Positions 1 through 9,249 of a DNA stretch of 20,107 nt are shown here, piece by piece. This stretch comes from Haplomitrium mnioides (taxonomy: Eukaryota > Marchantiophyta > Haplomitriopsida > Calobryales). The translations under genes were made by a program, and so were the position numbers. The notes under the pieces are model-generated. The model searched no databases, was not told the DNA's origin, and was given only the letters and a program-made list of their open reading frames with translations. The stretch's first letter is position 1; each line of letters begins with the position of its first letter. The stretch lies in contig JBNGIS010017518.1 in assembly GCA_049999725.1 (NCBI GenBank), positions 1 through 20,107 on the forward strand, read 5' to 3'.

Positions 1-1883
1 TCGACGTGTCATCAATCCTTCAATATCTTTGACAAACTGAAAAAATACGAATGATTTTGTAGTGATTAGATTTTGGTAAACTATGAATTATGCTTTAGTA
101 TGGATTTAAATCAATGTTTAGCTGGCAGGTATAGGCAAGTGCGAACCAACTCCGATCAAGAGACCAACTGACCATCAAGAATTTCCAGAGAAGTGGTTGA
201 TCGAATATGGTGAGCAATTTCAAAAAAAGGTTGTGGGATGGTTTCATGTATTTTCTTCCTTGTGGGATTGTTTAGTAGTTTGTTTATATGTTTGTAATTA
301 AGAAGCAAAGTTAAGAAAGTGCATGTGGAGCACAAGAGGAGATCCAAAAATCAGATTCATCAACATTCAAGAATCGATCAAGGAAAAATATCTATCAATA
401 GAAATGAGATGAAGATAGGCGATATCGGACAAGGAGGAGGGTGAGAAATTGATAAAAAAATCCAAGGACATTCAGATAGATGGTGCAATAGGAAATGTTT
501 CTTTTCTGGAATTGAACATAGCTAGAGAGTGCTGGCTAGAATTGCTCAAAAAATCTTGTTCATCCTAGAGATCGAAAACAAATGTGGTGATCACAGTGTG
601 GAGAGCCAAACTTGCCAAAAGGCATCATGGAGTGTGTTGATACAGTTTTGAATGGAATGACGCGGCTCTAGCGGTTGGCATAGGAAGAATCAAGACATGC
701 CAAGGTCCTAGCAAAGATCCAGGCGTTTAAACCTCGATGATGCTAGAACTTGAGATGGGGCACAGATCAAAATGTGTGTGAAGGGTCTATAAGATTTGTG
801 CATATGAAGAAGAAGAAGAAGTAATGTTACAAAACAAGAAAAATATAATCCCTAAAGTGTGTGGTAGAGAAGGTGTTGTGACAGGTCTAATTGAAAAGAA
901 GGGTGAATCAACCTCCTCTATAGTTTCTCTAGAGGGTCTAGGCTATCAACATACTACTTTAAAGTTGTAGAGATATTCTGAATATTAAGCTCCGCCCTAG
1001 CAAACTGGCTAGTAAGAACTATATGTGTGTGTCATTACACCTTCTTCCATGTGTACGTGGTTTAGTCCTATTTTTTGGGCAAACGAGACTCCTTCAAAAG
1101 ACATTATCTACATTCTATGTTATATTATGTGATTAAATACCGATGTGTTGAGGCAAGAAACAGAAGACCAACATCAAAAAAGTGGGTTTTCCTCTTTCTT
1201 TTGTGTTTATTTCCCCTACTGTCTATTAGTATTTAGAGCATAAGAAAACAAACTCCGTGCGATAAAAAGAAGTCTTGCTCTGTGTTGTGCAACACCTCCT
1301 TTCTATGTTTGTAAGTGCCACTTGAGTTGAATGGGTTCCAGCCTATGTTGCACACACTAAGTTATCGATCACTGGTATTAGTTCATTGGCTTGGTTAGTT
1401 GAGCATAAGTTGGTTATTAGGTTCCTCAAAACATGAACCGATGTGTCCTCATCATTTGTATCATCTTATAGGAATAAAAAGTTCATACTTGCTCAACTTA
1501 TGGTTGTTGATTGCATATTCTCGTCTCTCACATCCCAATCTTACCATTGGAAGATACAACTTATAGTTTCCCATGCATATGCTTACCCTTCACGTTTACT
1601 CCACCCTAAAATACTCAAACTGGAAACATCGTTGAGGCTTGTTCCTTGCCTCTTGTCTGAGTGCTAACTTTCCTCAAAAGTGGTACTAAAATCATGTTCT
1701 TGATAGTTGTTGACTTCTACCTTATTGAATGGTGGACTTTGCTAATTGTTGATATCTTGTTGTTCTTGTTGCATGTAGCTAGTCTTCTTATTCACCGTCA
1801 TTGAGCTTGTGGAATATCCGTCACTAATTCTTCCCTTCTACAACTTTCGGAAGATATTATAAAGATATCGACCCTTACTCTTA
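1..1883. other. Decayed sequence without a recognisable gene
   Basis: No intact gene is visible. Short open stretches are present but match nothing I know. A plus-strand frame from about 419 to 730 is open except for two stops, and it could be an old coding relic. Another short open stretch begins near 141. The region is AT-rich and continuous in character with the retroelement debris to its right, so decayed repeats are the likeliest content. I see no tRNA, rRNA or LTR boundary here. Confidence 0.5.
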
Positions 1884-3360
1884 TCATGGCTCCAACTCAT
1901 CTTCGTTTTCTACCATTGTAAGTCGACCTCTCGCTTTTCTTCTTTTATCCTTGGGTCCCTCTCTTTCTCTTCTTTTATCCTCAAGTCCATTGCCTCTTCT
2001 ACTTTTATTCGTAGGTCTCGAAAACCTTTTTTGGCCCGGTTTGAGACCTCTAGTCCTGATTAGTAACCCTAGGTCCTTCCTTTTAACTAGTCCATTCCCG
2101 CTGTCTAACACCATTTTCAGTAGGAAAGTTGGAATGATGCATCTAACAATCTGGAGCTCTGACATCATTCTGACAAACCTTCGACCCAATAGTGACCAAA
2201 TACCTTGTCTTTAATGTTTGATAACGTCAGTCAAGTTGAGCTCGTAGACCGATCCTGCCTTTTAAATCGCTAGACCTATAGCTCCACCCTGGTGATATAT
2301 TTCTTACTCGGAGTAACCATTTCAATCCCTAATTGCTCCATGGGAGTCACCATTTTGATCCCTATCCGCTCCATCAGAGTCACCATTTCTATCCCTATGC
2401 GCTCAATCGAAGTCACCATTTTGGTCTCTATCTGCTCCATTAAAGTCACTATTTCAATCCCTATCTAGTATTTTGGAGTCACCATTTCAACCTTGATTCA
2501 ATCTATTAGACTTGCATTAGAACTTGCTTTGCTTTGTTGGAATACCCTTGAACTAGATCCTTTCATCGAGGAACAATGCCCAACTCTTACAATCTTGGTT
2601 TCCACCCCATAACCCATCTATTCTCAACCATTCTAGATCGAATTTTCTCTCAGCCATTTGCCTTTCAATTCTTCACTTGTAGAAACTCATACCTTCAAGT
2701 GTCATTTGTCACCCGTGATGTTAGAGTGATCGTTTTGTGTCAAACCAATAAGATGACAAGGTTTTCTTATTGGTTGGTTTTATTTTTCTGAAACCTATTA
2801 TTTTGCTGAATTTGATTGTCTTTACCACTTATAATGTTGAGAGGTCATCGCATAGGTCCATGGTTTCTCCCAACTTTATAATTAGGAGAAATATGACCAA
2901 ATCTCCCACATTTAAAACAATAGCGAGTTTCTACTCTATGTGCTTCACCTTAAATTATTGGTTGAGGTGGCAATGATGCATGTGGAATATGTTGGAATCC
3001 AGGATTCCTACTATTTTTAAGATTTTTGCATAAAAAAAGTTATCACCTCATCTAAAGTGATCCAACTTCATTGGTGCTTGTCGAGGTTGATGAATTATGT
3101 CATGCAAGTGTTCATCATGCCTATATATTAGTGACTATTCAATCTTTTGAGCTATCAAAATATCTTCATACACATTGTAAGGATCCCGCAGGATGACTTC
3201 ACATTAGACCCTGAGTTTAATCATTGTTTCAAGTTGTCAAATACTTTGGCTGGACTTATGTCTACAATTTAAACTTGTAGATTACGGGAGTCTTCAATGA
3301 ACTTGTGATGGCTTGGAATTATTGGGGAAATCCTTGTTTTAGTGTGCTCCAAATCGCCCT
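1884..3360 (-). pseudogene. Decayed retrotransposon gag-like region (minus strand)
   Basis: Read on the minus strand, this stretch carries pieces of an LTR-retrotransposon gag in gag order. At about 3250-3000 a segment reads VILRDPYNVYEDILIAQKIE, the style of the helical gag core, and continues with one stop. At 2919-2878 follows a CCHC-type zinc knuckle, CFKCGRFGHISPNY, in which the expected last Cys is Tyr. Further along, 2508-1884 keeps one frame with several stops and ends in a basic Lys/Arg/Glu-rich segment. Stops and frame changes separate the pieces, so no protein can be made. Gag proteins package element RNA; this copy is dead. It lies antisense to the chromovirus relic next door, so it is a separate insertion. 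The assignment of 2508-1884 to the same element is my inference. Confidence 0.55.
2311..2508. repeat. 33-bp tandem repeat, six units
   Basis: Six consecutive units start at 2311, 2344, 2377, 2410, 2443 and 2476, each exactly 33 bp. They share a core like GAGTCACCATTTCAATCCC with substitutions but no indels. A period of 11 codons kept without indels points to repeat growth inside a coding region. On the minus strand, one frame reads as a hydrophilic D-R-D-x-N-G-D-S motif in phase with the downstream open frame 2189-1884, and a second frame reads M-E-R-I-G-I-x-M-V-T. Several units contain TGA in the first frame. Confidence 0.85.
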
Positions 3361-4070
3361 TCACTTCTTTGGATTTGTTTTCAAGTTTGCAACCATGTTG
3401 AGGCAGTGCTCAAGAGACCTTGATCTATGAAGGCATAAGATGGTTTTGTAAGAATTTGAATGTGTTTAGGCCATTATTATAGAATGGAATGTATTGTGAT
3501 GAAGTATGGAGAACACTTAGAAGTTATTAGTGGCAACTTAGATTTGATCGGTTTTCTTCAACATATGTAGATTTTAGTAGATAGTCAATTGTATTCTTCT
3601 TAGAAATGTGTTGAATCTCATATTTTATAGGAGTAAACAATATGGCTAAGGAAACAAGTAAAAATTTACAGAATTTGCTTATTGATGGCTTGGAATTGTT
3701 GGGGAAATCCTTGTTTTAGTATGCTCCAAATTGCCCTTCACTTCTTTGAATTTGTTTCCAAGTTTGTAACTATGTTGAGGCAGTGTCTAAGAGGATAATC
3801 TAACAAAAAAATTTGATCTGTGAAGGCATAGAATGGTTTTTTAAAAATATGAATTTGTTAAGGCCACTATTATAGAATGGAATGTATTGTGATGAAATAT
3901 GAAGAAGACTTAGAAGCTATTAGAAGAAACTTATATTTGATCGGTTTTCTTCAATATGTGTAGATTTGAGTACAGAGTAAACTTTTTTCTTATTTAAGAT
4001 ATTTAGAATCCTATATTTTTCAGTAGCAAAGTATATAGCTTACTTAGGTAACTAGTGGAAATTTACAGAA
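3307..4070. repeat. Direct duplication of about 377 bp
   Basis: Copy 1 runs about 3307-3673 and copy 2 about 3684-4070. Both begin GATGGCTTGGAATT and end AAATTTACAGAA, and they match through most of their length, with substitutions and small indels. Copy 1 overlaps the minus-strand gag-like relic at its left edge. Copy 2 ends exactly where the plus-strand pol frame of the chromovirus begins. The copies lack clear TG...CA ends, so I do not call them LTRs. They may be a tandem duplication of a retroelement segment. Confidence 0.8.
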
Positions 4071-5674
4071 GCAAAAAAGCTCTTTTAAACTGAAAGTTAT
4101 AACCGATAAAAGTTACAAAAGTGCTTTGCAGAAAAGTCAAATTGAGAGTATCTTAGGAATAGAAAATACAAATATTTTTATACAAGTAGGAAGTTTACTT
4201 TACAAGCTTTCTAACAAGTTAAAGTGTAGGTTATATGAAGATGTCTTCTTTAATCTTGTAGGGGCATGTTTGGCGGTCAAGGATAGTGAGTATTATGCTT
4301 TTTCCATTTGGGATAGTATTCTCTATCAAGGCTATCAAATATGTGTTCCACAAGATAATGCGCTTCAAATTGCTTATTTACAAGAAACAAATGACATTCC
4401 AATCTCTAGGCATCTTGGGGTAAAAAAGACTATAGAGTTGCTTTAATGCACTTGGTGGTGGCCAAACCTAGCTCGAGATGTTCATGGTTTTTTTCGTTCT
4501 TGTGAAAGTTGTCAGTGAAAAAAGGCTTCAAATAAAAAACCAGCCAAGCGTCTTCAACCACTACCGATTCCTACTGCTCGTTGGGAGCATGTAAGTTTAG
4601 ATCTTGTCACTTTGCTTCCAACCATCTCTTATAGGTTTACTGCCATTGTGGTGTTTGTAGCCAAGCTAAGCAAACAAATTAATCAAGCAGTGACAGTGGA
4701 TGATCCACAATCAGCAAAGATTTACATTGGCACAATCTTCCAATATCATTGAATACCAAAGGTGTTAATATGTGATAGAGATCTATGATTCACAGGGAAG
4801 TTTTGGCGAGAGTTGTTCACACTTTTAGGAACCAAATTATCTATATCTACGGCTTATCTTCCTTAAACAAATGGGTAAACTAAACAGTTAAATCGCACTG
4901 TTGAAGATATGCTTCAAGTGTTTATTAACATTCATTATATGGATTTTAATAGCTTCTTACTCGTTGTAGAATTTGTATACAACAACTCCAAACAATCAAG
5001 TAGTGGATTTTCTCCTTTCATTCTTAATTCTAGTCAACATCCTCTTGTTCTTGATTGTTTTCTCTCTATTTCCTCTTCCAATGTTCTAAGTCTTTCTACT
5101 TTTTTGTCTCATTTATCTTCCTCTTTGCAAGATGTCCAAAACCATCTTATTATTGTTCAAAATTGGCAAAAAAAAAATGTCGACAAACATCGTTGTTATT
5201 TTTCTTATGTTTAAGGTGACGAATTTGTACTTTCTACTCATGATCTTCCTTTGTCTCTAGAGAGATATTCAAGTGTGTAAGTTATCTCCAACTTGGATTT
5301 GTCTTTTCTCAATTTCTCAAGTTATTTCTTTCGTTGTATACAAACTTGATCTTCCTCTCCATATGAAGATTCATCATATATTCCATGTATTTAAACTTAA
5401 GCCTTTTGTTTCTAATCCAGCTTCTTTTCTGAATCGTATTCAAGTTCCTTCTCCACCTATTGTTCTTGATGATCATAAAGAATATGAGATGGATCGCATT
5501 TTGGAAAAGCGAGCCTTCAAGGGTAGACGACATCCTCAAGTTCAATAGAAAATTTTGTACAAAGGATATCTGCTTCATGATACTACTTGGGAGCCATGTT
5601 CTAACCTTGAAAATGCTGAAGAAGCTATTTGATTATTTGAAACTGTCGGTTATGACAATGACGTCATCGATTAG
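4069..5674 (+). pseudogene. Chromovirus (Ty3/Gypsy) integrase and chromodomain relic
   Basis: This is the 3' part of a Ty3/Gypsy pol gene: integrase zinc-binding region, catalytic core, C-terminal domain and chromodomain. Integrase inserts the element's DNA, and the chromodomain directs it to chromatin. One frame runs from 4069 to 5214, with an H-L-G-V...C-x-x-C zinc-binding signature (about 4411-4515), core Asp residues (LDLVTLLP, CDRDL) and a Glu after LNRTV. In-frame stops sit at 4444, 4516, 4750, 4786, 4864, 4876 and 5212. A frameshift between 5214 and 5290 precedes the C-terminal domain (LSPTW...KLDLP...IFHVFKLKP). The chromodomain spans about 5481-5641 (EYEMDRILEKR, KGY, TWEP, NLENAEEA) with stops at 5546 and 5630. 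Reverse transcriptase, RNase H, protease and gag are absent upstream. The copy is dead. Confidence 0.9.
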
Positions 5675-5720
5675 AAGGCAATGACTATGTAATAGTACAG
5701 GCATGATGTTGTGCTATTTA

Positions 5721-6235
5721 AAAGAAAATAGAGATGAGTGAAGGAAGTGGGTTGAATTAAGATAAGATTACTTGTCTTTGAAGTTACTTTTAGAGCTTTT
5801 AGGGTTGAAATTAGAAGTGAATTCTAACTGATCAATTTTAAGGTTGAAATTAGAAGTGACTTCTAATTGATCAATTCTAAAGTTGAAATTGGAAGTGGCT
5901 TGTAAGTGAAGAAAGAAGGATGACACCTTCTTTTCTTGCATAAATAGAAGAGCTTCATGGTCCCACTCCTCATTCTGGAGTTCCTCTCGAAACACTTGGG
6001 TTCTTTGGTTGTTTGCTTTTGCTTGCACTCTTGGTATTAGCTTAGGCCTTGAGTTGCATAACTCTACTAGAGTTATCTTGTTGTGGCTTTGTTTGGCTCT
6101 ACTTGCCTTATTAGCATTTGCTTGAAGAACTATATTAGAGTTCACTATGAGTTTTTGCTCATTTGGATTTGGTCTTTGAGTTCTTTTACAATATCCATTA
6201 TCATTTATTCATGAAAAGTTAAGAGTTTAACTCTG
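5721..6235 (+). mobile_element. Probable polypurine tract and 3' LTR of the chromovirus
   Basis: About 50 bp after the chromodomain frame ends, a purine-rich run (about 5721-5752, AAGAAAATAGAGATGAGTG) fits a polypurine tract. The sequence after it, from about 5753, is in the place of the 3' LTR. It holds a 39-bp repeat and a weak TATA-like CATAAATAG near 5939. The right edge is not defined by a clear CA and target duplication, and no partner 5' LTR lies in the window, so the limits are approximate. Confidence 0.4.
5803..5905. repeat. 39-bp tandem repeat, 2.6 units, inside the probable LTR
   Basis: Units start at 5803, 5842 and 5881, with the core GGTTGAAATTAGAAGTGA followed by CTTCTAATTGATCAATT. 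Spacing is exactly 39 bp. Short tandem repeats of this sort are common upstream of the TATA region in plant LTRs, where they can hold promoter elements. A minus-strand ORF here is only the translation of this repeat. Confidence 0.85.
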
Positions 6236-6323
6236 TTGGAGATAATGCAAAGTAGAAATTCCACTACTCCAAAAGTCCTTAATGCTTCTCCAAAGAAAGG
6301 TAATCCATACTCTTTAGAGAAGA

Positions 6324-7400
6324 CCAAGCTGTGATACTATTGTAGCACTAAACACATACATTATACATGCAAGTTAGCACAAGTACAAATATACAAGAGT
6401 AGAGTACAAGAAACTTCAAAAACCCACAAGGTAATGGATGCCTAACAAAGCACTCTCCATTCTCCATATACTAGGTAGAAAACACTTCATTTATATAGAT
6501 GGAAGAACCCCATTGGTTCCTTTTCTATCCTCTTCTAAATGGATTACCCTTTTCCCTCTCTCACTAATTGGACCACCCTTTACTTTTGTTCTCCTTCTCC
6601 CACATATTCTTTTCTTTATAACCCTCCATTAATCTTTAATTCTCTTTATTCCACGTGTTCTTATCTTATAACCTTCTATTTGCTTTAACATTCTGTTTGC
6701 TACATATTCTTATCCTATTCTAAAGTAATATTTCTAGACTTTTTCTTTCACTTCAATTTGTTGACTTTCTCTCCTCTTGCCATGTTTTATTCTCTCTATA
6801 ATAACAACCGTTTTTTGATACTCTAGCTTAGTAATAGTTTTCTAGACATAGTTGGCTCTATATCTTAACTATTTTTTTAGTTGTTACTTACTAAAGTTAG
6901 TGACTATTACTAAAAATTAGTCTCCTTGCAAATCTTACTACTTACTCTTCTCAATACCACTTCTCTATGTTTTATAAGCATTAAAAAGTTTTGTAAGTCT
7001 CGATCAGTCTTTGCTACGCCTACGTCTTTTGAGATGCTAGCACCGAACAACACCTAATTCCATTAACGTCTTACTATAACCATACTTCAACTATTCTTTC
7101 ATTACACCAATCATTAATTCGGCTAATCATGTTGTACCTACTCTTAGACCAAAAACAACCGAAATTTCTACCTTATTTTGTGCTTACTTTTGGAATTTCT
7201 ACCTCTTTTTTGTGTTTAATTTTGGCTACTTCTACTTGCATTGTTTGGACATTATTCTTGTAATTGAAAGTAATGTAATAGTAACTTTCTAATTGGTTTG
7301 TTATGACAAAGTGCTAGTTAAGAAGCTTTGTACCAACATGAGTTTTTCTTTTGGCAATAGGGTAATAGGTGACTAAAGATTGTGCGCTTTAGCACACATA
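6324..7400 (-). mobile_element. Probable minus-strand LTR with degenerate primer-binding site
   Basis: At 6324-6339 the minus strand reads TAGTATCACAGCTTGG, close to the initiator-Met tRNA binding site used by many plant LTR elements (TGGTATCAGAGC). One base beyond it, the plus strand starts TGTAGCAC at 6341, as an LTR edge should. Inside, the minus strand has a TATA box at 6497-6489 (TATATAAAT). The far edge is unclear; a candidate ends in ...CATACACA near 7405. No gag or pol belonging to this LTR is recognisable on its lower-coordinate side. The rest is AT-rich and gene-free. Confidence 0.4.
7164..7240. repeat. Short imperfect tandem repeat, about 31-33 bp
   Basis: Three imperfect units start near 7164, 7195 and 7228 around ATTTCTACC followed by a T-rich stretch ending in TTTTGG. 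The repeat lies in the AT-rich sequence assigned to the probable minus-strand LTR. No function can be read from it. Confidence 0.5.
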
Positions 7401-7699
7401 CACAACTAATCTTGAAAGATTACTAGAGGTAAGAGGGAAGTAGAACGCCAAGTGTTTCTGACAATTCTCCTTTCTGAAAGAGTGTCATTGCGTGAAGAGA
7501 GTTCGACATAAGTTCAAGATTTCCAATGCATGACGCAATGCAGGTGATCTCGCAATCGCAATTGTTTTGAGTTTAATGTATGTGATCTTGATGAGATGAT
7601 TATGAGACTGATTGATTACAGCTCTCTCCATTGAACATAGTTTCTGTAATCTCAATTCCCAGTTGAGGCGATCCAAACTCACGGCGTCTGTATTGTGTG
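7401..7699 (+). promoter_or_regulatory. Presumed promoter and 5' UTR of the coatomer zeta gene
   Basis: This gene-free stretch lies directly upstream of the zeta-COP start and is less AT-rich than the retroelement debris to its left. No clear TATA box was seen. An in-frame TGA at 7664-7666 closes the reading frame upstream, so the ATG at 7700 is the first usable in-frame start. A CAG/GTGATC sequence near 7530 and a TTACAG near 7620 could bound a 5' UTR intron, but this is speculative. Confidence 0.35.
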
Positions 7700-8888
7700 A
7701 TGGGTGATTTATTGCCCCATCTGCAGGTGTCGGCTCCTTTGATAAAGAACATCTTGATACTAGATTCTGAAGGGAAGCGAGTTGCTGTGAGATATTTTTC
7801 TGATGACTGGCCAAATCTTGCGTCGAAACTGGCTTTTGAAAAGTCTGTTTTCACCAGGACGCAGCGAACCAACGCACGCTCTGAAGGTCAAAGATATGAT
7901 TATCTACGCTGACATCTCTTTTGTAAGCCTTTATAGTGACAGTTACATTTTCAGGCTATGCGTCGGTAGTCGAACTGATTTGATCTCTCTGACCCTCGTT
8001 ATTGAACGTACAGCCGAAATTGGTTTGATCGATGGTTTCATTGTAGTATACAAATTTGTTTCGGATCTTTATTTCTATGTAACCGGAGGTGATGACGAAA
8101 ATGAGCTTATACTGGCTACCGTGCTGCAAGGTTTCTTCGACACTGTGTCTCTTCTTCTCAGGTTAGATTACCAAACTGTTCGTCCACTGTAACGGTGACC
8201 ATGATGTTCGTCTATTTTTTAACTGGTGATGGTGTTTGGAGTGGCCTTCAACAGGAGCAATATGGACAAAAAAGCAGCTTTGGAGAATCTGGATCTCGTA
8301 CTTCTCTGCTTGGACGAGATAGTTGATGGAGGGTAATATTGAACCCTTTGAATCATGTGCTGCTACTTTTATTTTAGAAGGAAAGACTTTTGACTAGATG
8401 TTGGTTGTGACATTCGAGTCCTTCATTGCTGCTGTGAATGACAGTATAATTCTGGAGTGTGATGCCAATGTGATAGCCGGCAGAGTGGCCATGAGAGGTG
8501 CTGATGCAGATGTGCCTCTGTCTGAGCAGGTATGCTTGCTATGCATGTCCTGAATTTTTACGGGCAAGTTCATGTCCTTAATAAGGCTTTGAACCAGTTT
8601 TCGCAAGAGTAAAAAGGAATACGCATTACGTGACTTGTTTACTCTAACGGAATACATTCGAAGTGATCTTACGGTATGTCACCCTCTATGGTTTATCCCA
8701 ACATCCCCCTTTTCTTAGCCCTCAAATTGTCACAAACAAGCCACTATGGTGATATGGCGGGGTATCATATTTCTGTTGTGTAGTATGATTTGCGCATTCT
8801 GGTTCTAATAGCTTTTCTGGATATGCAGACTCTATCCCAGGCCTTCGCAACTGCGAAAGAGCATTTGACTAGATCTCTCCTGAAGTAA
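7700..8888 (+). CDS. COPZ: Coatomer subunit zeta (zeta-COP), five exons
   Basis: Zeta-COP is a small longin-fold subunit of the COPI coat; it pairs with gamma-COP and acts on Golgi-derived vesicles for retrograde transport to the ER. Exons: 7700-7886, 8014-8161, 8255-8332, 8445-8529 and 8829-8888. All four introns (127, 93, 112 and 299 bp) are GT-AG, and the phases close to a 185-aa ORF ending in TAA, near the usual plant length of about 180. Family landmarks are [20 protein letters not shown] (13-32), SDDWP (34-38), FEKSVF, VVYKF (73-77), [10 protein letters not shown] (85-94), LQGFFD (100-105), [17 protein letters not shown] (120-136), [11 protein letters not shown] (144-154) and a tail SLLK. 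The start is the first in-frame ATG after an upstream TGA. A CTGCAG just after the start could be an alternative acceptor, giving a different N-terminus. Exon joins are read by eye but the match is strong throughout. Confidence 0.95.
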
Positions 8889-9249
8889 AAGAGGTCAATC
8901 GCTTGTCAGACGATTTACAGAGCTGGATTGATCTTCGCGTAGGTTTCTGCTGTTGAGGATCAAATTTCTCCTATTCTAAATTATTATAATGTTTCCTTTT
9001 TTCGATGCCTCTGAATCATAGTTGAACTGGGATTGAATGTTTGTGTATTCAATTCTTAAATTTTTCACTCCAATCGTCTTCAATGCGTAACTGGAGTTCT
9101 CCTATCAACACGGTGGGTTGTTCAAACATTAGCTAAAGGCATCAATCTTCTTCCTAACAACAAAACTGTCTTCGAAGGAGATGGAGTCGGAATTAGGGGT
9201 TTGAGAAGAAGACTAGCGCCGATGAAGCAACCAGAAAACAACTGTTTTC
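8889..9249 (+). promoter_or_regulatory. Intergenic stretch: zeta-COP 3' end and NIT promoter/leader
   Basis: These 361 bp separate two same-strand genes and must hold the 3' UTR and polyadenylation signal of the first and the promoter and leader of the second. I see no canonical AATAAA and no convincing TATA box. The distal part contains two upstream ATGs relative to the amidase start (9181 and 9222). Confidence 0.4.
9181..9204 (+). promoter_or_regulatory. Short upstream ORF in the amidase leader
   Basis: ATG at 9181 opens a seven-codon ORF (MESELGV) closed by TGA at 9202-9204, in the same frame as the amidase. The TGA also rules out an N-terminal extension of the amidase from this ATG. A second upstream ATG at 9222 opens a different frame that runs over the amidase start and ends at 9386. 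Whether either lies in the mRNA depends on the unknown transcription start. Confidence 0.35.

Noticed and set aside
1443-2976. Plus-strand ORFs of 68-87 codons in the gag-like region
   Set aside because: They match no family, and the minus strand carries the zinc knuckle and gag-like segments.
3307-4070. The 377-bp copies as a pair of LTRs
   Set aside because: Only about 10 bp separates them, there are no TG...CA ends, primer-binding site or polypurine tract, and copy 1 overlaps gag-like coding.
5768-6145. Minus-strand ORF of 125 codons
   Set aside because: It reads through the 39-bp tandem repeat and LTR-like sequence; its repeats are the DNA repeat, and it matches no family.
7485-7872. 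Minus-strand ORFs over the start of zeta-COP
   Set aside because: They are antisense shadows of the leader and first exon of a gene with strong family similarity.
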